Assembly: GCA_905479595.1 (NCBI GenBank)
Contig: CAJQND010000290.1
Span: forward strand, 1-23,327
DNA from: an uncultured Hyphomicrobiales bacterium
Lineage (GTDB): Bacteria; Pseudomonadota; Alphaproteobacteria; Rhizobiales; CAJQND01
DNA length: 23,327 nt
Reading direction: 5' to 3'
The number at the start of each line of letters is the position of its first letter. Within the stretch, counting starts at the first letter, position 1. The notes beneath the pieces are model-generated. The model was not told the origin of the DNA, ran no database searches, and was given only the letters and a program-made list of their open reading frames with translations. Below, piece after piece: positions 1 to 7,775 of the stretch. Both the position numbers and the translations under genes were made by a program.

Positions 1-34
1 CGCTCTGCGGCAGCGCTTGATCGGGATATGAACC
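1..34 (+). other. Left edge, possible 3' end of an upstream gene
   Basis: The ABC ATPase start lies only 34 bases from the window edge. All three plus frames close here: TGA at 18-20, at 29-31, and at 43-45 (inside the ATPase start). An upstream gene, plausibly an ABC permease or binding protein, may end in this stretch, but too few codons are visible to choose a frame or name it. Confidence 0.25.
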
Positions 35-655
35 ATGATGCTTGAAGCCAAAAATCTTGAGAAGGTTTACACAAATGGCCTATTCTCGCGGACGCCAACA
101 TTTAGTCTGAGCGCAAATTTCAGCATCGAGGGTCCGGGTATAGTTGGCCTGATGGGACCGAACGGTTCGGGCAAGACGACCTTGTTCGAGCTGATCACCG
201 GATCGAACAACCCGACAAGCGGCAGCGTTCTGGTCGATGGCAAGAATATTCACGACGTCCGCACCGATCAGCGCGACCGGCTCGCCATTCACTATCACCA
301 GTCCTATCAGGTGCGCCATTTCAGAAGCCTGAAACCGAATGCACTCCTGCAACCCGCCGGGTGTGAGTATCCTCTGGTGCATCTCTTTGATGAACCACAA
401 TTCAATACGCAAGACGGTTACATCGGCTTTATGCTGGATTTCTTCCGCAAGCTTCGCGACGAAGGAAGGTTGGTTTTTCTCTGCGTTCATCCGAACGAGA
501 AATTCCACCTCGAAATCCTTCAGGAAGTTTGTGAAAGTTTCATTTTCGTTCAAAGCGGTATAGTCACAACACATAACGACTATGCTGATCTGATCTCCAA
601 AAAAGATGTGCAGAACTATCTTGGCAAACTTCTTCTGGAAGAGGTGGCGGCATGA
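35..655 (+). CDS. Short ABC transporter ATP-binding protein lacking the signature region
   Basis: This is an ATP-binding subunit of the ABC superfamily, 206 residues. Walker A is GPNGSGKTT at residues 41-49, a Q-loop glutamine lies near 89-92, Walker B is LVHLFDEP at 114-121, and a switch histidine is in FLCVHP at about 152. The stretch between Q-loop and Walker B is only about 22 residues, where ordinary family members have a helical subdomain of some 60-80 residues ending in LSGGQ. No LSGGQ-like sequence is present. The reading frame is intact across the gap, so this is an in-frame loss rather than a frameshift. Two adjacent ATGs (35 and 38) are possible starts. The cupin gene overlaps its stop by 4 bases (ATGA), so the two are probably translated together. 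Family assignment is firm; transport competence is doubtful, and the protein may work with a complete partner encoded upstream of the window. Confidence 0.8.
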   Translation: MMLEAKNLEKVYTNGLFSRTPTFSLSANFSIEGPGIVGLMGPNGSGKTTLFELITGSNNPTSGSVLVDGKNIHDVRTDQRDRLAIHYHQSYQVRHFRSLKPNALLQPAGCEYPLVHLFDEPQFNTQDGYIGFMLDFFRKLRDEGRLVFLCVHPNEKFHLEILQEVCESFIFVQSGIVTTHNDYADLISKKDVQNYLGKLLLEEVAA

Positions 656-966
656 GAAGAACGTTTGAAAAATCAGCTTATGCCGCTCCAGTGGATCACA
701 CCTCGATTGAACAGGAATGGCGCGCACGCGGATTCAGCTTTGGCATTTTCCGCGATCCGCCCGGGCAGGAATGGAACGATTTTGTTCATGCAACGGACGA
801 GTATGTAATTGTTTCTGAAGGAAAAATAACAATCGTGGTAGGTGACGAGACGTCAGAGTGTGAGGCCGGCGATATGGTTTGGATTCCCAGAGACACGCCG
901 CATTCTCTCAGGACGACTTCACCAAACGGTTCTGTGTGGCTCTATGGGTATGGCAATGATGACTGA
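652..966 (+). CDS. Small single-domain cupin protein
   Basis: A 104-residue protein with one conserved cupin beta-barrel. Motif 1 is around residues 42-56 (DFVHATDEYVIVSEG) and motif 2 around 73-85 (GDMVWIPRDTPHS). H46, E50 and H84 could bind metal; the second histidine of the usual HxH pair is missing (A47-T48). Stand-alone cupins in sugar-catabolic operons are often epimerases, mutarotase-like helpers or small-molecule binders, and this one cannot be assigned further. It overlaps the ABC ATPase upstream by 4 bases and its stop overlaps the start of the Gfo/Idh gene, so it is embedded in the catabolic operon. Confidence 0.8.
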   Translation: MRRTFEKSAYAAPVDHTSIEQEWRARGFSFGIFRDPPGQEWNDFVHATDEYVIVSEGKITIVVGDETSECEAGDMVWIPRDTPHSLRTTSPNGSVWLYGYGNDD

Positions 967-1978
967 TGTAAACTCCAATAGTGAAATGCGGACGGCGCTT
1001 GTGGGCGCAGGAATGATTAGCCCCTTCCATCTGCGTGCCTGGCGCGCTTCGGGTATCAAGGTTGTGGCTGTTTGCGATGTAGATCGTGAAAAGGCTGAAG
1101 CGCGAGCGCAGGAGTTTGGCATAGAGCGCGTCTATGACGACCCTGCTGACATGTTTGCCGATGGCGGCTTTGAACTGGTGGACATTGCGGCCTCAGTCGG
1201 GGCGCATGCTCCCATGACGCGCATGGCCGCAGATCACGGTATTCATGTCATGCTTCAAAAGCCGATGACAGAGACTGTCGCGGAAGCCGAAGCGCTGATC
1301 GCGGATGTGGGTGATCGCGTCCGGTTCATGATCCACGAAAACTATCGCTTCCGGCCTCACTACATGACAGTGCGCGACTGGATTGATGAAGGACGCATCG
1401 GCGACGTTCGCCATATTGGCATCATGTGTCGTGGCCAGGGGTTGTGCCCCCGCGAGGGGCAAGAGCCGTTTCTGGTCGAACGGCAACCCTATCTGAAGGG
1501 CTTCAAACGCAATCTCGTATTTGAAACGATGATCCACCACCTCGATGTGCTGCGCGCCATTGCAGGGCCTTTGAAAGTTGTCGCAGCTCGCCTCAACCGG
1601 CTGGCTGAAGGTTTGCCAGGTGAGGACACCGCTTCAATCCTTATGGAAAGAGCGGATGGACTGATCGCGACTGCTGACGGATGCATTTGCGCTCCGGGTT
1701 ATCCCGATCTGCACGGAGACCGGCTGGAGGTGATTGGCACAAAAGGCACAATCATGATGGATTACAACACGGTGTTTGTCGTTGGGGACGAGGCCTCGAA
1801 AATTGAGGTTGATCTGATCGGCCGCTATCAGGAGTGTTTCGACACCACCATAGCCGCATTTGTGGCGGGGGTCGTCAACGGGACTTCGTTTGAAACAGAC
1901 CGACTTGATAACCTTGAAACGCTGAGGTTGATGGAAAGCGTTTATCGGGCAGCAGGCGTGGAGGTCGTGGACCTATGA
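959..1978 (+). CDS. Gfo/Idh/MocA-family NAD(P)-dependent oxidoreductase
   Basis: With the start at 959 the product is 339 residues, normal for this family of sugar, inositol and sugar-acid dehydrogenases. The N-terminal Rossmann fold has the nucleotide motif GAGMISPFH at residues 16-24. The usual EKP motif appears as QKP at 100-102, with the following PMTETVAEAE helix. The C-terminal half contains FETMIHHLD at 188-196, matching the family's catalytic histidine/aspartate region. The open frame extends upstream to 842 inside the cupin gene, but that part reads as out-of-frame cupin codons. Starts at 944, 956, 959 and 986 are possible; 959 is chosen because it just overlaps the cupin stop (964-966) and precedes the Rossmann strand suitably. 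No strong ribosome site is visible, which suggests translational coupling. It probably oxidises a sugar, sugar acid or inositol-type substrate. Confidence 0.85.
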   Translation: MTDVNSNSEMRTALVGAGMISPFHLRAWRASGIKVVAVCDVDREKAEARAQEFGIERVYDDPADMFADGGFELVDIAASVGAHAPMTRMAADHGIHVMLQKPMTETVAEAEALIADVGDRVRFMIHENYRFRPHYMTVRDWIDEGRIGDVRHIGIMCRGQGLCPREGQEPFLVERQPYLKGFKRNLVFETMIHHLDVLRAIAGPLKVVAARLNRLAEGLPGEDTASILMERADGLIATADGCICAPGYPDLHGDRLEVIGTKGTIMMDYNTVFVVGDEASKIEVDLIGRYQECFDTTIAAFVAGVVNGTSFETDRLDNLETLRLMESVYRAAGVEVVDL

Positions 1979-2796
1979 CCGCATCAAACTCAACTCTCAC
2001 CCCGCAAATTGAGCCGAAGTCGTTGGACAACCTGTTTTGTGTCAAAGACATGCGCGTGTTTATACCCGGCGGCTATGGCGCCATTGGCGAGGCTGCCGCA
2101 TGGGGGTTTGCGCGACACGGCGCACGCGTGGCTATAGCAGGGCCAAACACACAGCGCGCGGCATCCCTGGCCGATGCGATTTGCAATGCCGGTGGCGATG
2201 CCATTGCTCTGCATCTGGATGCCCGCCAGGTGAGATCAATCAATGCCACAACCGAGGCTGTAATCCAGGACTTTGGAGGTATTGATATACTGGTAAATTG
2301 CGTTGGGATTCAACGCGAACAAAGCCTGATGGATGTCACCGAAGAAGCATTTGACGAAATCTATCAGGTGAACCTCAAATCCGCGATGTTTCTTGCCAAG
2401 GCGGTGGCCAAAGATCAGATTGCCCGTGGTGAAGGTGGGAGGCAAATCCACCTGCTTTCGGTGCGCTCTCAGCTTGCCCTGCGTGGCCGCGGTTACTCGG
2501 CTTATTGCGCGACCAAAGGCGGTCTTGTGATGTTGGTCAAGCAGCACGCCATGGAGCTGGCCCCTCACAATATTACGGTGAACGGTGTAGCGCCTACTTT
2601 CATTCAGTCTGAACGCATTCGCACGCACCTTGAGAAAGACGAATTTCGCGACTTCATTCTGGAACGGAATCCGCTGGGCCGGATCGGAGCTCCATCTGAT
2701 GTAGTGGGTCAGATTATAGCATTCGGAGCACCTGCAGGAAGCTATATGACCGGCCAGGTGGTCTATGTTGATGGCGGGGTCACGGCGTCACAATGA
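1975..2796 (+). CDS. Short-chain dehydrogenase/reductase (SDR), sugar oxidation type
   Basis: A classical SDR of 273 residues with an N-terminal extension of about 25 residues. The cofactor glycine motif is GGYGAIGEA at residues 32-40. The NNAG structural motif appears as NCVG at 108-111. The catalytic set is a serine at 162 or 165, Y177 and K181 (YCATK). The C-terminus (TGQVVYVDGG near 259-268) is typical of the FabG/gluconate-5-dehydrogenase-like group. It overlaps the upstream gene by 4 bases (ATGA) and the downstream dehydratase by 4 bases (2793-2796). By analogy with non-phosphorylative sugar pathways, it likely oxidises the sugar to its lactone or interconverts sugar acids before dehydration; which of the two dehydrogenases acts first cannot be decided from sequence. 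Confidence 0.88.
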   Translation: MTASNSTLTPQIEPKSLDNLFCVKDMRVFIPGGYGAIGEAAAWGFARHGARVAIAGPNTQRAASLADAICNAGGDAIALHLDARQVRSINATTEAVIQDFGGIDILVNCVGIQREQSLMDVTEEAFDEIYQVNLKSAMFLAKAVAKDQIARGEGGRQIHLLSVRSQLALRGRGYSAYCATKGGLVMLVKQHAMELAPHNITVNGVAPTFIQSERIRTHLEKDEFRDFILERNPLGRIGAPSDVVGQIIAFGAPAGSYMTGQVVYVDGGVTASQ

Positions 2797-4511
2797 GCAA
2801 ACTCAGATCTTCGCGGTGGTTTGACACCGATGATCTGCGCGGCTTCGGGCATCGCTCGCGACTAATGCAAATGGGTTACGGCGCAGATGACTGGAACGGG
2901 CGGCCTGTGATCGCCATCCTGAACACGTGGTCGGATATTAACCCGTGCCACGCGCATTTTCGTCATCGGGTCGAAGACGTCAAACGTGGCGTATTGCAGG
3001 CCGGGGGCTTCCCGGTCGAACTTCCTGCTCTGTCATTGAGCGAAAACTTCATGAAACCCACGACGATGCTCTATCGCAATCTTTTGGCCATAGAAGCCGA
3101 AGAGCTGCTGCGATCTCATCCGGTCGATGGTGCGGTGCTGATGGGCGGGTGCGACAAGACTACGCCAGGTCTTTTGCTCGGCGCTATCAGTATGGATCTT
3201 CCGGCAATTTTTCTTCCCGCCGGGCCCATGCTGCGCGGCAATCTAAACGGCGAAGTCCTGGGCTCTGGTTCAGACGCGTGGAAGTATTGGGACGAACGTC
3301 GGGCTGGAAACATCGGCCACGAGGAATGGCAGGCGGTCGAGGCCGGTATTGCGCGCTCTTATGGGCATTGCATGACAATGGGCACGGCCAGCACCATGAC
3401 CGCGATAGCCGATGCGCTTGGCCTGTGCCTGACCGGTGCATCTTCGATCCCTGCAGCTGATGCAAACCATATACGGATGTCCTCAGCCGTTGGACGGCGC
3501 GTCGTCGAGATGGTGAATGAAGACCTGAAACCCTCAAAAATTCTGACACGGGCTTCATTCGACAATGCGTTGGCGGTGGCCATGGCGATGGGATGTTCGA
3601 CGAATGCGATAATTCACCTGATGGCGTTGTCTCGCCGGGCCGGATATCAACTGACGCTGGATGATTTCGATGCTGCCGGGCGGCGTGTTCCGTTGCTTGC
3701 CAATATCCGGCCATCCGGTGACACCTATCTTATAGAAGATTTCTACTATGCCGGGGGCCTCAACGCGTTGATGGCCGAAATGAGCGATTTGCTGGATCAT
3801 CAGGCGCTCACGGTCTCAGGTGCCCCTTTGGGAGAAGCCATTGGCAAGGCCAAAAACCACCTTCCAGATGTCATTCGTTCTCGCGACAATCCTGTTTCAA
3901 CTGCACCTGCCATGGCCGTTCTGCGTGGCAGCCTTGCCCCTGACGGGTGCGTCATGAAACCATCTGCCGCAGAACCAAGATTGCACCAACACCGAGGCCC
4001 CTGTCTTGTGTTTGACAGTTATGCCGAGATGAAAACTGGCATTGATGACCCTAATCTGGACGTCACCGCCGACACCATACTCGTGATGCGTGGAGCGGGG
4101 CCACAGGGCGGGCCGGGAATGCCGGAATGGGGCATGCTGCCGATCCCGCAAAAGCTTCTGAAAGCCGGCGTACGCGATATGTTGCGCATCTCCGATGCCA
4201 GGATGAGTGGAACCAGTTATGGAGCCTGTATTTTGCACGTCGCACCAGAGGCGCACGTCGGTGGCCCGTTAGCCTTGATTGAGACAGGGGATATAGTTTC
4301 AGTCGATGTGCCCAAAGGGCGAATTGACCTGGAGGTTCCCGTCGAGGAACTGGATCGCAGACGGGCCTCTTGGACGCCTCCCACCTTACGGTTTGGGCGA
4401 GGGTATGGCTGGGTTTATGCAACCCATGTGATGCAGGCCGACCAGGGGTGCGATTTTGACTTTTTAGAAACAGGTTTCGGTGCCTCGGTGCCTGAACCAG
4501 ATATACTTTGA
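2793..4511 (+). CDS. IlvD/Edd-family sugar-acid dehydratase
   Basis: A 572-residue Fe-S dehydratase, full length for the family that includes dihydroxy-acid dehydratase, 6-phosphogluconate dehydratase and the pentonate/hexonate dehydratases. The three cluster cysteines are visible: C52 in NTWSDINPC, C120 in MGGCDKT and C193 in GHCMTMGTAS. Other conserved blocks are MGCSTNAIIHLMA, and RMSGTSYGACILHVAPEA near the C-terminus, where the active-site serine sits. The tryptophan-containing TWSDINPC block and the operon context favour a sugar-acid (arabonate/xylonate/gluconate-like) dehydratase over branched-chain amino acid synthesis. It would convert the aldonate to a 2-keto-3-deoxy acid for the aldolase two genes downstream. 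Substrate (pentonate, hexonate, 6-deoxy or 6-sulfo) is unresolved. Confidence 0.92.
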   Translation: MSKLRSSRWFDTDDLRGFGHRSRLMQMGYGADDWNGRPVIAILNTWSDINPCHAHFRHRVEDVKRGVLQAGGFPVELPALSLSENFMKPTTMLYRNLLAIEAEELLRSHPVDGAVLMGGCDKTTPGLLLGAISMDLPAIFLPAGPMLRGNLNGEVLGSGSDAWKYWDERRAGNIGHEEWQAVEAGIARSYGHCMTMGTASTMTAIADALGLCLTGASSIPAADANHIRMSSAVGRRVVEMVNEDLKPSKILTRASFDNALAVAMAMGCSTNAIIHLMALSRRAGYQLTLDDFDAAGRRVPLLANIRPSGDTYLIEDFYYAGGLNALMAEMSDLLDHQALTVSGAPLGEAIGKAKNHLPDVIRSRDNPVSTAPAMAVLRGSLAPDGCVMKPSAAEPRLHQHRGPCLVFDSYAEMKTGIDDPNLDVTADTILVMRGAGPQGGPGMPEWGMLPIPQKLLKAGVRDMLRISDARMSGTSYGACILHVAPEAHVGGPLALIETGDIVSVDVPKGRIDLEVPVEELDRRRASWTPPTLRFGRGYGWVYATHVMQADQGCDFDFLETGFGASVPEPDIL

Positions 4512-4525
4512 CTGTGAGGACTGCA

Positions 4526-5965
4526 ATGACGGACACGCAACCTAAAATTCTGATCGGCGGTGAATTTCGAACCGAAACGGATCACGATCCGATCGACGTT
4601 CGCAATCCGTGCAACGGGGAAGTGCTTTGGTCCCAACCCGCCTGCGGGCCAAAACAGGTCACCGAAGCACTGGGCCATGCCAGAGCTGCATTGAAAAGCT
4701 GGTCGGCGGTCCATGGCTGGGAACGCGGGTTTATTCTTCGCGCAATTGCCAGGGAACTGGCAGCTCGCACAGATGCTATCGCTGAGGCGCTATCACTTGA
4801 AATCGGGCGGCCCATTTCTCAGTCTGCTGGCGAAGTGGGTGCAGCCGTTGAGCAGTTTGAATGGTATGCAGGAGAGGCCGAACGTCTCTTTGGCGACACT
4901 ATCCCGTCCCGCCAGGGCGGGCGTTTGATGATTGAGGCGGAACCTGTAGGAATTTGTGCGGCATTTACAGCCTGGAACTTTCCAGTCAATCTGCCGGTTC
5001 GCAAGATTGCACCTGCGCTTGCCGCCGGGTGCCCGATTATCGTTCGCCCCTCTGAGCAGGTACCACTCACGTCCACTTTGATTGCCGAAGCCTGTGTTGC
5101 GGGCGGTGCCCCTGCCGGCGTTGTGCAATTCCTGTTGGGCTATGCCGAAAGCATTTCTCCGACAATCATGGACGCAGACGAAGTTCGCAAAATCTCGCTT
5201 ACCGGGTCGACACGCGTCGGAAAAATTGTGATGGCGCAAGCGGCAGACACCGTCAAACGGTGTTCGATGGAACTGGGTGGCCATTCCCCTGTGATCATCT
5301 GTGCCGACAGCGACGTCGAAGCAGCTGCGGTACAGTGTGCCGGTTTCAAATTCCGCAATGCCGGGCAAGTCTGCATCGCCCCGAACCGCTTCTATGTGGA
5401 AGACAGTGTGGCAGATCGTTTCGTTGACACGTTTGTCGCGGAGGCAAAAGCGCTTGTCCTAGGAGACAGTATGGACCTGCAAACCACAATGGGACCGCTG
5501 ACTTTGGACAGCGGGCGCGAGAAAGTCGAAAGGCTGATCAAGGATGCTGTTGGAAAAGGTGCTTGTCTTAAAACCGGAGGAAGGCGTCCCGATAATCGCA
5601 ATGTTGGTTATTTCCTGGAACCTACGGTTTTGATGGACGTGCCGGATCATGCGGACATAATGCACGAAGAGCCATTTGGCCCGGTTGCACCGATAGCGCG
5701 GTTCAAGGACTTCGACGAAGCTGTCGCGAGGGCGAACAGCACACCTTACGGACTAGCCGCTTATTCCTTCACCGGCAGTCATAAAAAAGCCGAGCGGTTG
5801 TCCCGGGAGCTTCACGCTGGAATGGTGGGGGTGAACACCCTTATGGTGGCTCATGCTGAAGCGCCCTTTGGTGGCGTAGATTACTCAGGAATGGGGCGTG
5901 AAGGTGGGCGCGAGGCCATCAAAGACTATCAAAACACCAAATTAACCCACATGATGTGGAGATAA
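4526..5965 (+). CDS. NAD(P)-dependent aldehyde dehydrogenase
   Basis: A full-length ALDH of 479 residues. Conserved elements are the WNFP block (N151) at 150-153, GSTRVG at 227-232, the general base E249 in ELGGHSP, and the catalytic C283 in GQVCIAP. The EEPFGPV block and the C-terminal NTKLTHMMW resemble succinate-, glutarate- or alpha-ketoglutarate-semialdehyde and lactaldehyde/glycolaldehyde dehydrogenases. An upstream TTG at 4508 keeps the frame open, but GAGGA at 4516-4520 lies 5 bases before ATG 4526, which fixes the start there. The gene follows the dehydratase by 14 bases. Its likely job is to oxidise the aldehyde released by the downstream aldolase; the alternative is to oxidise a ketoacid semialdehyde in a non-cleaving branch. 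Confidence 0.93.
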   Translation: MTDTQPKILIGGEFRTETDHDPIDVRNPCNGEVLWSQPACGPKQVTEALGHARAALKSWSAVHGWERGFILRAIARELAARTDAIAEALSLEIGRPISQSAGEVGAAVEQFEWYAGEAERLFGDTIPSRQGGRLMIEAEPVGICAAFTAWNFPVNLPVRKIAPALAAGCPIIVRPSEQVPLTSTLIAEACVAGGAPAGVVQFLLGYAESISPTIMDADEVRKISLTGSTRVGKIVMAQAADTVKRCSMELGGHSPVIICADSDVEAAAVQCAGFKFRNAGQVCIAPNRFYVEDSVADRFVDTFVAEAKALVLGDSMDLQTTMGPLTLDSGREKVERLIKDAVGKGACLKTGGRRPDNRNVGYFLEPTVLMDVPDHADIMHEEPFGPVAPIARFKDFDEAVARANSTPYGLAAYSFTGSHKKAERLSRELHAGMVGVNTLMVAHAEAPFGGVDYSGMGREGGREAIKDYQNTKLTHMMWR

Positions 5966-5968
5966 AGC

Positions 5969-6778
5969 ATGAGCGGATTCCATAACCCTTTGCGCCAATG
6001 CTGGGCAGACGGTCGATCAGCCATTAACGGATGGATTGCAGTGCCATCTATTTTGTCTGCTGAAGCCATGGCGGCAGCGGGCTGGGATGCGCTGACAGTT
6101 GACATGCAGCATGGCACAACCGATTACGCAGACTTGCTGACTATCCTTCCTGTCATCGAAAAGTCCGGTGCTGCACCAATTGTGCGCGTCCCCTGGTTGG
6201 ATGAGGCTGCGATCATGCGTGTGTTGGATGCGGGCGCACTGGGCATCATCGCACCAATGATCAACACGGCAGCCGACGCCTCGCGATTGGTTTCCGCGTG
6301 CCGCTATCCACCAGATGGTGATCGCAGTTTTGGGCCTGTGCGCGCCCGTCTCGCGCAGCCCGATTACACCGTTGATGCAGCGAATAGGGAGGTCGTTCCC
6401 TTTGCCATGATCGAGACTCGCGAAGCTGCTGATAATCTTGACGAAATTCTGTCTGTCCCCGGCCTTGGCGGCATCTATATCGGCCCGGCGGACCTTTCCC
6501 TATCACACGGTTTTCCACCCGGTTTCGACCGGAAGGAACCACAAATGGTAGAGCTTATCGCCAAAATTCAAAAGAGTTGTCGCGAAAGGCAAATCCCCTG
6601 TGGCATTCATTGCGGAAGCGTAACTTACGCAATGCAAATGGTGAATGCAGGATTTTCGCTGGTCACTGTTGGTTCAGACGCGCGATTTGTTGAGGAGGGG
6701 GCGAAAGCGACTGTGACAAGTTTCCGCGAAATGGCACATCAAGTGGCACCACCGCAGCTCGACAATCCGACTTACTAG
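5969..6778 (+). CDS. HpcH/HpaI-family class II aldolase (2-keto-3-deoxy sugar acid aldolase)
   Basis: A 269-residue TIM-barrel, metal-dependent aldolase of the HpcH/HpaI (citrate-lyase-like) family. The DMQHG block at 45-49 holds the catalytic histidine, R73 in VRVPW is the pyruvate-binding arginine, and the metal ligands are E149 (MIETREA) and D175 (IGPADLSLSHG). The gene begins 3 bases after the ALDH stop, behind a weak GAGA sequence, and is the last gene of the operon. Family members cleave 2-keto-3-deoxy acids (for example 2-keto-3-deoxy-L-rhamnonate, 4-hydroxy-2-oxoheptanedioate or the 6-sulfo analogue) to pyruvate and an aldehyde. That chemistry connects the dehydratase product with the aldehyde dehydrogenase. 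Confidence 0.92.
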   Translation: MSGFHNPLRQCWADGRSAINGWIAVPSILSAEAMAAAGWDALTVDMQHGTTDYADLLTILPVIEKSGAAPIVRVPWLDEAAIMRVLDAGALGIIAPMINTAADASRLVSACRYPPDGDRSFGPVRARLAQPDYTVDAANREVVPFAMIETREAADNLDEILSVPGLGGIYIGPADLSLSHGFPPGFDRKEPQMVELIAKIQKSCRERQIPCGIHCGSVTYAMQMVNAGFSLVTVGSDARFVEEGAKATVTSFREMAHQVAPPQLDNPTY

Positions 6779-6941
6779 ACCCTTTGTAACGGGATCGCCA
6801 AGTTGATAGCGCCGCCAGGGGGTTACGCTTTAACGATGGCGTGGGAATGAGTTTGAAGCGGGAAACACAGAATTCCGCCCGAGCAAAAAAATCTGGGGCG
6901 TTGTCACTGTCAGAGGAAAATTGGTTTAAGGCAATTTCTAG

Positions 6942-6973
6942 AGGCCACGCCCGGATCTAGCCGGGCGTGGCCT
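6942..6973 (-). terminator. Perfect 13-bp GC-rich hairpin behind the csp gene
   Basis: Bases 6942-6954 and 6961-6973 are exactly complementary around a 6-base loop (ATCTAG). It begins 23 bases beyond the csp stop codon in the minus direction. The sequence after it on the minus strand has only a short, mixed T tract, so it is a weak-tailed intrinsic terminator or a 3'-end stabilising hairpin. It could also stop plus-strand transcripts leaving the aldolase operon about 165 bases upstream. Confidence 0.7.
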
Positions 6974-6996
6974 AATATTGAATTAGGGTCAGGACC

Positions 6997-7206
6997 CTAG
7001 TCGACGACGGAAATGTTTTCGGCCGCCATTTTGCCATCGCGACCGGCTTCTACGTCATATGTAACTTTCTGTCCTTCATTGAGCGTTCCGAGACCGGCAC
7101 GCTCTACTGCTGAAATATGGACAAATGCGTCTTTTGAACCGTCTTCGGGCTCAATGAATCCGAAGCCCTTTGCAGCGTTGAAAAATTTTACAGTACCTGT
7201 AGGCAT
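6997..7206 (-). CDS. CspA-family cold-shock protein
   Basis: A 69-residue single cold-shock domain protein, the standard length. RNP1 is KGFGFIEP at residues 13-20 and RNP2 is DAFVHI at 26-31, both intact, so it should bind single-stranded RNA and DNA as an RNA chaperone and act in the cytoplasm. The start at 7206 is supported by AAGGA 7 bases upstream. It stands alone in its orientation, and about 570 bases without a gene lie between its start and the next gene (plus strand), enough for a long structured 5' leader as in other csp genes. A hairpin just downstream likely ends the transcript. Family identity is certain; whether it is cold-induced is not visible. Confidence 0.95.
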   Translation of the reverse strand: MPTGTVKFFNAAKGFGFIEPEDGSKDAFVHISAVERAGLGTLNEGQKVTYDVEAGRDGKMAAENISVVD

Positions 7207-7775
7207 AGCATGTTCCTTTGAAACAATGATTGATATTTCGCACTCCGCATCATTCGAAGCGCGGTTGGTTTAACGTTCACATTGTCAGGAGATATCCGAT
7301 CCAGTCGGAAAACGGCTATTTCAGGTAGCGCAAAACAAATGCAAGTACGTACAAACTGTATATGGGGTGCCAGGCCGTCAATTGATAGAGCCAAACTGAA
7401 AATTGTTTAACGGCCAGCTCCGCGACGATATTCTAGACATCGTTCTTGAAGGCGTTGTCACAGTGGTGCGGTAGCCAGCAATTGTCGAGGCGGTGGTGTC
7501 TCCAGATGAACAATATCATTCAATGCCACAAAACAACATTTTTTGAATTCGCTAGACCTGATGGGTTTGGCTTGATCTGACAAACCCGCATTCAATGCTG
7601 ATCCACGGAGATTTCAGCAAAGTTAGCCAAGAGTGGTATTATAGGCTACACTGATAGCATTCGTCCAATCCTCTGTTATCTACAGCACCGATAAACAGGC
7701 AGACCCGGGAGCCTAACTGGCCGCGGGCGCTGTGCCGGTCAAGCGCCGCCGCGAGGTGCTATTTTGGAGAAAAAT
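7207..7775. other. 569-base divergent intergenic region
   Basis: No convincing gene, tRNA or repeat is visible here. It must hold the promoter and 5' leader of csp (minus) and the promoter of the licC-like/licD-like pair (plus). A possible plus-strand promoter is TATTAT at 7637-7642 with a poor TTCAGC at 7613-7618, 18 bases apart; this is weak. A GC-rich hairpin sits at 7722-7753, just before the ribosome site of the plus-strand operon. Confidence 0.5.
7722..7753 (+). promoter_or_regulatory. GC-rich stem-loop in the leader of the licC-like gene
   Basis: GGCGCT at 7726-7731 pairs with AGCGCC at 7742-7747 around a 10-base loop. An outer CGCG/CGCG helix (7722-7725 with 7750-7753) continues it past a two-base bulge. 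It ends 12 bases before the GGAG ribosome site and is followed by a short T run (7762-7765). It could be an attenuator or a leader structure affecting translation, or chance in GC-rich sequence. Confidence 0.35.

Noticed and set aside
80..727. Long minus-strand ORF opposite the ABC ATPase and cupin genes
   Set aside because: It lies antisense to two genes with clear family motifs and its own product has no recognisable domain.
842..958. Upstream extension of the Gfo/Idh gene
   Set aside because: These codons are an out-of-frame reading of the cupin gene, and the Rossmann fold begins well after them.
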